A stretch of DNA of 51,664 bases from NCBI GenBank assembly GCA_002887195.1, contig PJAB01000050.1:1-51664 (forward strand), read 5' to 3'. The notes under the pieces are model-generated. The model ran no database searches. It was not told the DNA's origin and saw nothing but the letters and a program-made list of their open reading frames with translations. The position numbers were made by a program, and so were the translations under genes. Below are positions 10,601 through 20,115 of the stretch, in pieces. Within the stretch, counting starts at the first letter, position 1, and every line of letters begins with the position of its first letter. This DNA comes from Chrysochromulina parva. Lineage: Eukaryota > Haptophyta > Prymnesiales > Chrysochromulinaceae.

Positions 10601-11246
10601 TGCAAACGTCGCCCTCGCCCATCTGCACCGGCAGCGACTCACCCGTCATCGCGGCCTGGTCGACCTGGATCTCCATCCCCGCGTCGACGCGGCAGTCGGC
10701 CGGCACGTTGCAACCAGCCGCGAGCGACACACGATCGCCCGGCACCAGCAGCGCTGCATCAATTTTGCGCCACACGCCCTCGCGCTTGACCGTCGCGATC
10801 GGCTTGAGCGACGCCTTGAGAGCGGCCACCGCGTCGCCCGCGCGCAGGTCCTCCCAGAACCCGACGGCGCCGTTGAGGAAGAGGAGGGTGAGCAGGGTGC
10901 CGAAGTCGGGCCACTCCTGCAAGAAACCCTCGACCAGAACTGCCACGATGATCATACCGGGCATGATTCCCGTAAAGTGCGAGAGGAAGAGCTTCCACTT
11001 GGGCACGCGCAAGTCGGGCAGTTGGTTGCGCCCCCATGTCTTGAGGCGCTCCATCGCCTCATCCTCGCTCAACCCGTCATGGCCCGTCTCCATGCAAAGC
11101 GCCTCTTGGTCGCCGGTCAGCTCCTTGCCTTTGGGATGGTCTTCCTTGCCGTGCTCGACCATCTCCGTGCTCGAACTGTCGACATGATCCTCCCTGAGCA
11201 GTGTTCTTCCCGTCTTCTTCACCACGTCCACTACCCGCCCGGGCAT
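7629..11246 (-). CDS. Plasma-membrane-type P-type H+-ATPase (P3A), four exons
   Basis: The ATPase pumps protons across a membrane using ATP and a phospho-Asp intermediate. Exons are 11246-10187, 10113-9971, 9790-9026 and 8642-7629, with GT-AG introns of 73, 180 and 383 bp. Together they give 993 residues, normal for the family. Visible motifs are MTGESLPV (about residue 202, actuator loop), CSDKTGT split by intron 1 (about 350, phosphorylation Asp), KRTEATLRGPDG and KGAPHVV (nucleotide binding), and TGDGVNDAPALKKADVGIAV (about 600, hinge). The last two exons join as IFQ-RMKNYVIYR, as expected before the C-terminal membrane segments. I chose the ATG at 11246 (A at -3); an in-frame ATG at 11342 would add 32 basic residues. 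The short tail lacks the plant 14-3-3-binding YTV end. Specificity for H+ is inferred from family resemblance (plant, fungal and kinetoplastid pumps). Confidence 0.93.
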
Positions 11247-11630
11247 CGTGAACAGCCGGCAGGACCGCGCGGAACGAGGTCGAGTGTGGACGTCGATCGA
11301 TCGAAGGCTGCTGCAGCGATCCCTGCTGCGTGCGTGATTCAAGATGAATCCGCTCCAAGATTCGGCGAGGCGTGAACACTACGGAAGAGGCGCCGCGGTC
11401 GACGGGTCGCAATTTTACATTTCCTCCGCCTCGTTCACTAGAGTTATTGGGGGCCTGGGGCGGGTCGCGCTCTTTGCGGCCCCGACTAAATTTGAACGCG
11501 ACGGCCTCGACGCCCCCCCCCCCTATTGTACCCGACTCTCTCTGATTATAATTGCCGGTCGAGCACAAACGCCATCATTCCTGTGGCCAGCCCGTCGACA
11601 GCGGGTTCAAAAAGCCGACACATAAGTCAT
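11247..11630. other. H+-ATPase upstream region
   Basis: This region should hold the ATPase promoter and the 3' flank of the gene upstream... both on the minus strand, so the next gene's promoter is not here. It contains a run of 11 C residues at 11513-11523. There is no convincing TATA box and no gene. Confidence 0.5.
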
Positions 11631-12998
11631 CTAGACCCTTGATAAGCGTCGCAGCGCGAAGGGCACGGGCGTCTCAAAGACGGTCGCATTGATCGCGCCC
11701 CAATTCTGCACTACGAGTGGCCGGCGCTCGACCAGCGCATCGAGCAAAGGCATGTCCTCCGTCACCACATGCCCAAAGGCATTGTGCGGCGGCATCATCG
11801 GGTGGTCGGCGAGCGCGATCAGAAAGTCAGGCCCGCCGCCGACGAGCTCGACGGTGCCACGGTGCAGGGTTGGCAGCTCTCCCTCGGAAGGCAACGCGGT
11901 CGAGGTCGACGTCCATGGCGCCGGCCCGCCGTGCCACAGTCGCCCCTGCACGAAGGCATACGGAGGCCCCCACCAATAATCGACGCCCCAGCGCGGCGGG
12001 TGCGCCGGATCGTAGCCATGCGCCCGGTACAGCGCGTCACGCAGCCGGTGCTTGCCCATGACCGCTTCGGCGCGATACATGTGACAGCAGTGCGGCGCAC
12101 ACGCGGCGCGCGTCAGGTTGGCACACGTGCCCGCGTCGAGTAAAGCATCGAGCCACGCGGCGGCTAAGGGGCACGTACCGTGATTGAGCCGTATGCGTAC
12201 GACCGCCGCCGCGCCCGCATCCGCCGCGCTCGCGCCCGCGCCCGCGCCCGCGCCCGTGCCCGCGCCCACCCTTGCGCCCGGAGCCGAGCCTACGCTGCTG
12301 GCGCCGCCGTCGTATGCGAGTGGGCCGAAGGCGAGCGCCAAGTGCGCCTCGTGCGCGTACACCGGCGGGCAGAGGGAGATCTCGTCGGCATGGACGCCCG
12401 CAACCCGCGGATGGTGGTAGAGGGGGCCGGCGACGTTCTCGGCCAGGCGGCGCCACCGGCCGTCGCCGCACGAGCGCGACGTTGGCGCGACGCCCGCAAC
12501 GCGCGGCGGCGGCGTGAGCACGAGCCCGGTGGTCCAAGAGCGCGAGCCGTTGGCAAGGAGCTCGACGTCTGCCCATGGGCTCTCGTGTCGCTTGAACCAG
12601 CACTCGCGCGCCTGCGGGTGCGCCGCATCGTGATTGTACACCCACGTCGTGCAGTTAAGGCGGCCTCGTGGCCGCGGCTGCGCCCTGTTGTGGGCACGGC
12701 ACGCCTCGCAGCACGCGCGCGCGCTTTCAAGCTTGAGGCGCGCGCCGCCGCCCACAACGCCCCCACCGGCCATCTCGGTGTGCTCAAACGTGTAGCATTC
12801 GTCGGGTTCGCTCCGCAGCGGCGACGGTGGCGGTGGCGGCGGTGCTGATGACGGCGGCGGCGTGGGCGCACGGCTGGTAGCGAGCTGCTGTGGCTGCGGA
12901 CATCGAACACTCGAGTTAGAGGGCGTCGTGACTTTGATCTGCACCAGCACGATGCACGCTACGCACGCCAAGAGGAGCACCGCGTGGGCCGGGCGCAT
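11631..12998 (-). CDS. Type II membrane protein with PAN/apple-like module
   Basis: The 455-residue protein starts MRPAHAVLLLACVACIVLVQ, a short cytoplasmic end and one membrane anchor typical of Golgi enzymes or a signal anchor. A Pro/Ser-rich stem follows, then a Cys-rich region at about 65-165 (CYTFEHTE, ACCEACRAHN, LNCTTWVYN, ECWFKRH) that resembles a PAN/apple domain. A second half of about 250 residues is unrecognised; it contains HPMMPPHNAFGHVV and several N-x-T/S sites. A Gly-Ala tandem at about 12235-12270 comes from gcgccc repeats. I chose the ATG at 12998 because it places the hydrophobic segment at the N-terminus. An in-frame ATG at 13121 would add 41 residues. It could be a glycan-active enzyme, but no catalytic motif is identified. 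Confidence 0.7.
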   Translation of the reverse strand: MRPAHAVLLLACVACIVLVQIKVTTPSNSSVRCPQPQQLATSRAPTPPPSSAPPPPPPSPLRSEPDECYTFEHTEMAGGGVVGGGARLKLESARACCEACRAHNRAQPRPRGRLNCTTWVYNHDAAHPQARECWFKRHESPWADVELLANGSRSWTTGLVLTPPPRVAGVAPTSRSCGDGRWRRLAENVAGPLYHHPRVAGVHADEISLCPPVYAHEAHLALAFGPLAYDGGASSVGSAPGARVGAGTGAGAGAGASAADAGAAAVVRIRLNHGTCPLAAAWLDALLDAGTCANLTRAACAPHCCHMYRAEAVMGKHRLRDALYRAHGYDPAHPPRWGVDYWWGPPYAFVQGRLWHGGPAPWTSTSTALPSEGELPTLHRGTVELVGGGPDFLIALADHPMMPPHNAFGHVVTEDMPLLDALVERRPLVVQNWGAINATVFETPVPFALRRLSRV

Positions 12999-13296
12999 CC
13001 CCTCGGCATGAGGAGCTTTGCGCGTCGAGAGGGTGAGTGTGCCCGAACACGAGCGTCGCCCGTGGAACCCCAAGAAGAACGAAACCTGAAGCCCCCTCGG
13101 ACTCATCGCCGTTCTTGGCATTGCATGCGCTCGTATTCCGTTGCCTGCGTAATTTTCAAGCTGAGTTCGTCAATCCCCCACATTCAAACGCGTACCGATG
13201 GCTATCGCAGTGGCCACCATGCCGATGGCTATCGCAGCTGGTGCGGCATTCGCATCACGTGAGACTCGCGTGCGCCACCACTGCTTGTCGGGCGGA
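12999..13296. promoter_or_regulatory. Divergent intergenic region (putative bidirectional promoter)
   Basis: The PAN-like gene (-) and the IQ/TPR gene (+) start 298 bp apart and point away from each other, so both promoters probably lie here. A 14-bp sequence, gatggctatcgcag, occurs twice (about 13197 and 13221). No canonical TATA box is evident. Confidence 0.4.
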
Positions 13297-16200
13297 ATGA
13301 AGCTCACAAGCCTGGAGAATGAAGACTCCTTCACCACCGAAGACGGCGAGACTCATGCGGAAGCAATTGAATGGATGGCAACGAAAATCAACATGGCATG
13401 GAGCATCGATGTCAGCCAAGTGGAATCAGAGGCCGAGGAACGCAAATCGGGTGCAGTCCCGCTCGAAGACCAGCTTGCAACAGTGCTTAGGCGCGAGGCT
13501 CACCTCAAGACGGCACTTGGGCACGTGCGGACTCGTGCCTCAAGGCTGAAGCATTTTTTGGGGCAGGTCGAGCAGCAACGGGCTGCGCTCACTCAATTCA
13601 TCCCGCTTACGCGCCGCGCCTGCGTTGATGATGAAGACCTTCGGGTCGACGACAAAAGTCCGACAAAGAACCCGCGTCTTCCCCTGCCGCCTGCTGACGT
13701 CCTCGCCTTGCGGCTTAAGCGCGCACGTGTATCCAACCAGGCCAAGCGCTCGCCGGTTGAGAAGCTGGAACGTGCGCTCGATGCGGCGCTCTGTGAGCAG
13801 CATGCGGCCTCCGGAGGGGGGGGGGCGGTGGCGGAGGCAGACAGCGCGGCGGCGGTGGAGGCGGTGGAGGCGGTGGAGGCGGTGGAGGCGGTGGAGGCGG
13901 TGGAGGCGGTGGAGGCTCGGTCTGAGTTGCGAGCGGAGGCTACCTCTTCCACCGTGGCCGCGGCAATCTGGCGCCTCGAGGAGCAGCTGGCCGCGAGCGC
14001 GAGCGCCGTGATGAGCGCGATAGAGCAGATGCGCGCCGAGGCGGCCGCCAAAACGGAAGCGGTCGAAGTTGCCATCGGATTCCTCATAGACCAACTCCAT
14101 GAGGCACAAGATGTCGAGGCGGCGGCGCGGGTACATGTGGTGCAGGAGCCGCAGGGTGGGATCTCACTGCCATCTCTACCATCGCCATCTCTGCCATCGC
14201 CGATCCCAGTGCTGCCGTTCAAACGTCCGAATGAGCCGGTGACGCGATCTGAGATCCCTTCTGGCCCAACTTCTTCGACAACGAGCCCGCATTCCATCAT
14301 GGCTAGCCTTCGCGGGTATCCTCTCGCGTCCCCAGGCCCTCCTTTCGACCCCTTGGACGAGGGCTTCGTCTCTAGCACCTTCGTCGGCTGGCTGCGAGCC
14401 AAGCGCCTAGGAGCGTCGGTGGAGCTAAGCGACGCTTTCCATGCCATGGCGGTGGAGGCGGAGACCATGCGGCCGCTTGAAGAAGCCGCATGCACGCAAG
14501 TGCAGACTGCGTGGCGCGCCCATAGGATGAGGGCCGCCGAATCCGCGACGTTCAGCGCCGCCTCTGCTTCCGGCGAGTGTGCCGCCGATCCCGGCCCCAC
14601 CGCTGCACCCGCGAAGGGCAGTGAGCTGGTGTTCGAAGCGCGGCTCATTCGAGACGATGCAGTGCGTGCCGTGCGACGAGTGTCTTGGGGGTCGGACGCC
14701 ATCAACGCGGCACCAATCGTCTCTCAAGCCGCCCGCTGTGCCGCCTCGTCGCCTTCGCCGCCCGCCACCGAGCGACTCTGCAACGTTTCTCCGTTTTCGA
14801 ACTCAGTCCCGTTCTCGGGCAGCGCCGAGGCGGAGCTGCTGCGCCAGGGGCTGCATCATACCTCACGTGGTGTTGATTGGATGGAGGAGAGGCCATCGAT
14901 GAGTTCACACCCGCGCACTTTGGAGGCGCTCACGATTGCTCGCGAGGGTATGACGCTCAATGACAAGGGCGACTTCCGAAGCGCGCTGCTCAGCTTTCAT
15001 CATGCGGTGCATCTCGACTGTTTGAAGCCCAACTACTGGATCAGCGCGGGCAACATGCACCTCAAGCTGTGCGAGTACGAAGACGCCCTCCGGATGTACG
15101 AGCTCGCCCGCAAGCTGCCGCTCTCTTCCTACCAGACTGCCATGCTCAACGAGAAGGTGCTACTCGCAACCAACGCTCTGCACATTCGTCCGTCTGCCAC
15201 TGCAGAGGCGGTCGCGAAATCCGTCTCGACTCCGGCGCCGAGCTCCGAGCCCGTGCCGAGCTCCGAGCCCGTGCCGAGCATGCCACCTTTGCCCTTTGCC
15301 ACGAGACCGGCTGCCCATCAGCCCACCGTCTCCGCTCTCATCCGCGCCTATGCTTCCGCAATCGGGGCTGCCAGTGCAGCGCCTGACAGCAACGCCCCTC
15401 CCAGCGCCGCCCCCACATCAGCCACCATGCCAGCGGCTGACACCGACACTGCCGCCGCTGCCGCTGCCACTTCCTCACCTGCTTTACCTGAGGCGCGGCT
15501 CTCATCGGGCGCCATCAGCGTTGCCCACCCTCGGGGCTGCTTACCGGACGACACCCTCACCAAGCAGGCGATTGTTCACAGGCGATCGTTCACAGGCGCC
15601 AAGCAGGCAATCGCTTCGCCCGTCGTAGTGGAGCCGTTCACAAGCCCCCCTCTCAGGCAGCCGGTGCCCTCTTCACTCGGCCAGCCGCTGCCCTCTACAG
15701 AAGCCCTCCACTCAGGCAACCGCTGCTCCCCCCTCTCAGCAGAGGCGCGGAGCTGCCAAATGCACTGGCTCGATGCACAGCTGGTCCTCTCGCTGCGAAG
15801 GGACCTAGATTCGACCCCTCCCACATCCCCTTTCACCCCCTCCCCCTCATCGGGCTCGACCGAGGACTCAGGGAGGGTGGACTCAGGGAGGCTGGACTCA
15901 GGGAAGGTGACATCCGAGAACGTGTCAGCAAAGGAGTTTCAGAGGCTTGAACGAGCGTGGAGCCTACCTACGTTGTTCACCTCGCGTTGGCGTGCTGGAT
16001 CGTCTAGCCGGAGCTTGTCGCAGCTCAATCCACCCTTTCCCACGACGAAGCCCAGGCGATTCACAACGGCGCTCTGCACGGCTGCAACGTCCGCCCCGTA
16101 CCAAGCAGTTGCTGTCGACAAGGGCAGTGCTCCAAGTGCAAAGGACCCCGCGTCTGCGAGGCGCAAGTCGAAGCGCCTGGTCCAGGGCGCGTGGCTCCAG

Positions 16201-17040
16201 CTACAAGGCAGCGTCGTTCGGCTGAACCCTATGGCGGCGAGGGCGGCTTGGTTGAAGCCGAGGAAGGAGCAGGTACATACAGAAGCAGCCGAGGCGTTGG
16301 CGGTCGAGAAGGTGGTGACTGTGGAAGTGGCGGCCCTGAAGGCGGCAGCCGAAAAAGAGGCGGCTGGAAAGGCGGCGGTGTCAGAGGAAGTTGCGGCGCT
16401 GGCCGAGAAGGCGGCAGCCGAGAAGGCGGCAGCTGAGAGGGCTGCGGCTAAAGTGGTTGCGGCCGCCGAGGCAGTGGCGGCGGCCGAGGCAGTGGCGGCG
16501 GCCGAGGCAGTAGCGGCCGTCGAGAAGGCGGCCGCAGCGGCCGAGAAGGCGGCGGCAGCGGCCGAGAAGGCGGCAGCGGCCGAGAAGGCGGCAGCGGCCG
16601 AGGAGGCGGCAGCGGCCGAGAAGGCGGCAGCGGCCGAGGAGGCGGCAGCGGCTGAGAAGGCGGCGGCGGCCGAGATGATGGCGGCCGAGTTGTTAGCGCT
16701 GGTCCAGGTGCTGGTCCTCACAGCTCTCGACAGCGGGATGACGAAGCGAGATGTCGATCTCGTCGTCGAGCTGCTCGAGCTCCATGCGCAGCCGCGAGAG
16801 CTCCTCCGTCTCAGCACCAGCGCCGCCGCCGCCGCCGCCACTGACGCCGCCGCCAGCGCCGCCGCCGCCGCCGCTGCCGCTGCCGCTACCGCCGCCGCTG
16901 CCGCCGCCCTTGCCGCCCTGCCGCTCTCGCCGCCGTGGAGCGAGTGCTTTAGCGAGACGAGTAGCGTGAGCGACGACGAGGAATATCTTCGTGCGTACCA
17001 CGAAGCGTACATCGAGGCCAACCATGGTCTGGACGAGTGA
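13297..17040 (+). CDS. IQ-motif, TPR and coiled-coil protein, unknown function
   Basis: From the ATG at 13297 (G at -3) the frame runs 1247 residues without an intron. An upstream in-frame ATG at 13198 would add 33 residues. At about 187-207 there is a Val-Glu-Ala tandem (seven 9-bp units). Near residue 400, TQVQTAWRAHRMRAAE resembles an IQ calmodulin-binding motif. At about 545-625 there are two or three tetratricopeptide-like helices (ALTIAREGMTLNDKGDFRSA, YWISAGNMHLKLCEYEDALR). The middle is Ser/Pro-rich. At about 985-1130 an Ala/Glu/Lys region built on AEKAAA probably forms a long helix, and a polyAla stretch and acidic end follow. IQ and TPR motifs bind calmodulin and partner proteins in known families, so a scaffold role is a guess. 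Confidence 0.75.
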   Translation: MKLTSLENEDSFTTEDGETHAEAIEWMATKINMAWSIDVSQVESEAEERKSGAVPLEDQLATVLRREAHLKTALGHVRTRASRLKHFLGQVEQQRAALTQFIPLTRRACVDDEDLRVDDKSPTKNPRLPLPPADVLALRLKRARVSNQAKRSPVEKLERALDAALCEQHAASGGGGAVAEADSAAAVEAVEAVEAVEAVEAVEAVEARSELRAEATSSTVAAAIWRLEEQLAASASAVMSAIEQMRAEAAAKTEAVEVAIGFLIDQLHEAQDVEAAARVHVVQEPQGGISLPSLPSPSLPSPIPVLPFKRPNEPVTRSEIPSGPTSSTTSPHSIMASLRGYPLASPGPPFDPLDEGFVSSTFVGWLRAKRLGASVELSDAFHAMAVEAETMRPLEEAACTQVQTAWRAHRMRAAESATFSAASASGECAADPGPTAAPAKGSELVFEARLIRDDAVRAVRRVSWGSDAINAAPIVSQAARCAASSPSPPATERLCNVSPFSNSVPFSGSAEAELLRQGLHHTSRGVDWMEERPSMSSHPRTLEALTIAREGMTLNDKGDFRSALLSFHHAVHLDCLKPNYWISAGNMHLKLCEYEDALRMYELARKLPLSSYQTAMLNEKVLLATNALHIRPSATAEAVAKSVSTPAPSSEPVPSSEPVPSMPPLPFATRPAAHQPTVSALIRAYASAIGAASAAPDSNAPPSAAPTSATMPAADTDTAAAAAATSSPALPEARLSSGAISVAHPRGCLPDDTLTKQAIVHRRSFTGAKQAIASPVVVEPFTSPPLRQPVPSSLGQPLPSTEALHSGNRCSPLSAEARSCQMHWLDAQLVLSLRRDLDSTPPTSPFTPSPSSGSTEDSGRVDSGRLDSGKVTSENVSAKEFQRLERAWSLPTLFTSRWRAGSSSRSLSQLNPPFPTTKPRRFTTALCTAATSAPYQAVAVDKGSAPSAKDPASARRKSKRLVQGAWLQLQGSVVRLNPMAARAAWLKPRKEQVHTEAAEALAVEKVVTVEVAALKAAAEKEAAGKAAVSEEVAALAEKAAAEKAAAERAAAKVVAAAEAVAAAEAVAAAEAVAAVEKAAAAAEKAAAAAEKAAAAEKAAAAEEAAAAEKAAAAEEAAAAEKAAAAEMMAAELLALVQVLVLTALDSGMTKRDVDLVVELLELHAQPRELLRLSTSAAAAAATDAAASAAAAAAAAAATAAAAAALAALPLSPPWSECFSETSSVSDDEEYLRAYHEAYIEANHGLDE
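13855..13917 (+). repeat. Seven 9-bp units coding Val-Glu-Ala
   Basis: The unit gtggaggcg repeats seven times in frame (the last ends gct). A run of ten G residues lies just upstream at 13816-13825, in the codons for four Gly. Both are places where replication slippage is likely. Confidence 0.9.
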
Positions 17041-17520
17041 GGTCTGGTCTGGACGAATGACTTTCTCCCTCATGACCTGGTCCGGAGAGGCAGCTGGAGT
17101 ACGCCGGGGCATTTGAGCGTGTCACTTGCACTCTGTCAGGGTCAGTCCATAGCGCATTGTGCTACATTCTACTGGCCTTGCGGCGACAATCATGGAACGG
17201 AAGAGGGAAGATGGAGTACCATCATAAGTTCGGTTTAATCGAGGGCCACAGCGTGCGGTGCAAAAACCCGTAGCGTTGCATTGTAGCGATTGTCGCCGCG
17301 TTTTTCAGGCTTTTGAACGTACCCGACCGAACTAGCAAAGTGTCGGGACGAAACTCGTACTAAATCTTAAACTACGTGTGCAGCACTACGTTGTACGCGT
17401 ACTATCCGGATAAAGTCTTCGAATACCTTTGAACACCATGAATGAAGTGTTAATGAAGTATCCAAGAGTTTGTCATGTGCAGTACGGATGCCAGATTGTC
17501 CGGCCTCGCCGGGTGCACCT
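17041..17520. other. Convergent intergenic region
   Basis: This is shared 3' flank of the IQ/TPR gene (+) and the SGNH-like gene (-). It is lower in GC than the flanking coding regions, especially 17150-17460. I see no gene or clear repeat. Confidence 0.6.
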
Positions 17521-20052
17521 TCAATCTTGCCGCAGATCGTGCATCGGCTTCCTCGTAAGGAGGGCTTTGTCGTTCTCGTAAAGATGACTGACCGCTCGCA
17601 CACGACTGGCACGGCTGGTGCCGATGGAGCGACGATGAGGCCCCTTGACTGCCACCGTCGTAAACGACCATCCGTGCGCCTCAGAGACGCCTGGCATCGT
17701 CTGCAGCCGTCTGATGTCGCAGTCATGGAACCACGAGCAGTCGTAGTTGATCGGGCTGAAGGAAACGAATCTGCAAGCCTGGCACTGGGTGCACCGCTTG
17801 ACACATGCTCGCAGGGATGGCATCGACCACGAGCCCTGCTTGGTTGCTGTGCGGGTCTCACTCGATGCGCACTGGCCAGCATCATTCTCTGTGGTCACCT
17901 CACAGAAGCCTTGCCCTCGGCCACTGCTCGTATTGAAGTGTCCACGTACAGCTGTGCGGTCATAATTCCTCACGCTCTCTTCTTCCTCCCTGATGAGGTC
18001 CTCGACGCCCTCCTCAGAGCTCGCCTGCTCGCACAACTCAAGCAGGGAAACCTTGAGAAAGTCCGAAACGGCCCTCGTGCCGGCCATCAAGCCGTCACAC
18101 CACGTAAGCAGCTCAGTACCGAGCGATCCGTTCCGAGAGCATCGGGCGGCCTTTGCGTAGAAGAGCTTGCTGTCAAAGCGAACGGCGGCCGTACGGTGAT
18201 GCGCCCAGATGCGCCTGTGGTTCGCCAGCACCAACTCGAAGACATCGAGGGGTCTCATGCTCAGGCTATCGACGCGAACGCGGGAGGGGGAGCGCGCCGA
18301 CGCGTCACGTGCCAGCGCGTGCCGCACACTCACAAAGCACGGAGCCCCGGCACCGTCATGCAGCAGCATGAAGCTTGTCGTCTCGGTCACGCTGACGTTG
18401 CGTCCTTCGCCGTGTAGGTTGGTCGCCGCCGCAGCCGTCTCCACTTGCGGGAAGGGGTACAAGGACGACGCGTACGGGTCGTAGACTTGGTTGCACAGGC
18501 ATCCCGAGTCGCACGAGAGCTGGAGCGTCCCCATACCCGGGCGGCTGCTCCTCAAGTACCCCAGGTCCACACGGATCATCGTGCAACCGACCGAGCTGTT
18601 GCCATGGTAGAGCGGCTGCAGCGGCCCGAGGCGCAGTTCGGCGCCCACTGACGTTGAGACCAACCCTAGCTTTGGGACTCGCTTCACGCCGCCCTCGTCG
18701 ACCAGCGTCCAGCTGCTCGCGTTGCGGCTGTCGTATGGCAGCCGGTCGGCACGCTCGTAGCACGCCTGCTGCCCTACAGCTGGCATGGGCGCCGAGATGG
18801 GCGCACAGCTCCGATGCTCGGGAGAGCCTAATTTGGATCGATGCATCATGTGGGGTGAGCAACGTCGGTTGGACCCCTCCTGTGCGCGAGAAGCGTTGAT
18901 GGCCTTCGAGCACGCGGGCCGCAGCAGCTGCAGCACCAGATAACGTGCGGCGGCCGCGGCGGTCAGCGCATGGCCGAAGGGCGACGGGTGGATGGTATCC
19001 TTACCGCCCTGCGCATACCATCGCCCAAAAAAGGAAACCCTTTCGGTGAGGTTGGTCGCCCTTTGGGAGAAGCAGGGCTCCTCGTGGCAGCCCTTTTGGT
19101 AGAGGGAGACCAGGAGTGAAGAGATGTCCACGACGTCCGCGTGCTCCTGCTTCGCCGCCTCGCGAATCCGCTTTGCCGCGCTCGACTCGGCATCTACGAG
19201 CTTCGAGTGAAACATCCGCTGGTCGGCCCACATGACGAACGCGATGGCGGCGCGCGGCGCGTGTGCGCGAAGTCTGCGTAGAAGATCGATCAGATTGGCG
19301 CCCCAGACGGAACAGCCCACCTCAAGCAGCACGATGCGCGTCTCCGGATGCACGAAGCGCTCGGTGCACTGCCCAAAATAGGACGCCCCCACCGCATTCT
19401 TGAACCAGATGGCCGCTTCGAGCGGCGCGGGTACCCGATGCGTGGCGAGGAGGTCCTTCACATTATCGAGGAAGAGGCGCGCCCAGCCGCGATCGCTCTC
19501 GCAAGCGAGCTCGTCGGCGTCGAAGACGGTCCGATTACGCTTCAGCTGAAGGACGTCCTCCGCGGCTCCACAGCCAGACGTGGGAGACGTACCGAGGACC
19601 GCGATGGGGATGGGCTGATCGGGCTGTGGCACCGCGCCGCCTCTGGGCCGACTGACGAGCCCGTGCCAGTGATCAGACGGCGCATTGAGCAACATGGCGC
19701 GATTCAGGTGGGCCACATCCAGCTCGGCAAGCGAGTGATTCGCCGCCTGCCACAGCGCGTCCGAGAGCGGCGCCAGCTGCTGCCGCTCGCCGAGGATCGT
19801 GATGCTGTTGGCAGCGTGTGGCTGCGAGCTACGCATAAAATAGCTCAACGGTCGCTGCATGAGCTCCTCGGCCAGGGAACAGAGCGACGACCCCGGCGGT
19901 GTGTGCATGGCTCGCATTGCAGGCTCGCATTCCGAAAAAGGTTCATAAGCTGACCTTTTCCTGTGGCAAAGGCTGGTCGGTACCTTGTGTGTCGATTCAA
20001 CTGACCCTTTCTCAAAGACCAGAGAGGGTTGAACGGGGACACGCCAGTACAT
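17521..20052 (-). CDS. SGNH-hydrolase-like protein with C-terminal Cys-rich PAN-like module
   Basis: The frame gives 843 residues. The first half carries SGNH/GDSL-like blocks: AVLGTSPTSGCG (nucleophile Ser block), LLEVGCSVWGANL (Gly/Asn block) and DTIHPSPFGHALTA (Asp-x-x-His block). Enzymes of this fold cleave esters, often acyl groups on glycans or lipids; the substrate here is unknown. A middle part of about 200 residues looks beta-rich with several N-x-S/T sites. The last 150 residues hold a Cys-rich module (CVKRCTQCQACRFVSFS, DCSWFHDCDI) like PAN/apple-type modules. The start is uncertain: ATGs at 20052, 19917 and 19908 are all possible, no clear signal peptide is seen, and an upstream exon may be missing. 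The 19917 start would leave 198 bp to the divergent gene. Confidence 0.65.
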   Translation of the reverse strand: MYWRVPVQPSLVFEKGSVESTHKVPTSLCHRKRSAYEPFSECEPAMRAMHTPPGSSLCSLAEELMQRPLSYFMRSSQPHAANSITILGERQQLAPLSDALWQAANHSLAELDVAHLNRAMLLNAPSDHWHGLVSRPRGGAVPQPDQPIPIAVLGTSPTSGCGAAEDVLQLKRNRTVFDADELACESDRGWARLFLDNVKDLLATHRVPAPLEAAIWFKNAVGASYFGQCTERFVHPETRIVLLEVGCSVWGANLIDLLRRLRAHAPRAAIAFVMWADQRMFHSKLVDAESSAAKRIREAAKQEHADVVDISSLLVSLYQKGCHEEPCFSQRATNLTERVSFFGRWYAQGGKDTIHPSPFGHALTAAAAARYLVLQLLRPACSKAINASRAQEGSNRRCSPHMMHRSKLGSPEHRSCAPISAPMPAVGQQACYERADRLPYDSRNASSWTLVDEGGVKRVPKLGLVSTSVGAELRLGPLQPLYHGNSSVGCTMIRVDLGYLRSSRPGMGTLQLSCDSGCLCNQVYDPYASSLYPFPQVETAAAATNLHGEGRNVSVTETTSFMLLHDGAGAPCFVSVRHALARDASARSPSRVRVDSLSMRPLDVFELVLANHRRIWAHHRTAAVRFDSKLFYAKAARCSRNGSLGTELLTWCDGLMAGTRAVSDFLKVSLLELCEQASSEEGVEDLIREEEESVRNYDRTAVRGHFNTSSGRGQGFCEVTTENDAGQCASSETRTATKQGSWSMPSLRACVKRCTQCQACRFVSFSPINYDCSWFHDCDIRRLQTMPGVSEAHGWSFTTVAVKGPHRRSIGTSRASRVRAVSHLYENDKALLTRKPMHDLRQD

Positions 20053-20115
20053 ATCAAAGAATTCCCCGAGATTTCCTGACTTCCTATTGAAGCAACCGGG
20101 ACGCCAACGGTCCTT
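20053..20115. promoter_or_regulatory. Very short divergent spacer (63 bp)
   Basis: If both first ATGs are used, the SGNH-like gene (-) and the LRR-TTLL gene (+) are only 63 bp apart. Either the promoter is shared and compact, or one start lies further inside its gene. No TATA box is visible. Confidence 0.35.

Noticed and set aside
15939..17021. 360-codon antisense frame under the IQ/TPR gene
   Set aside because: It is mostly polyAla/Ser mirrored from the Ala/Glu-rich coiled coil on the plus strand.
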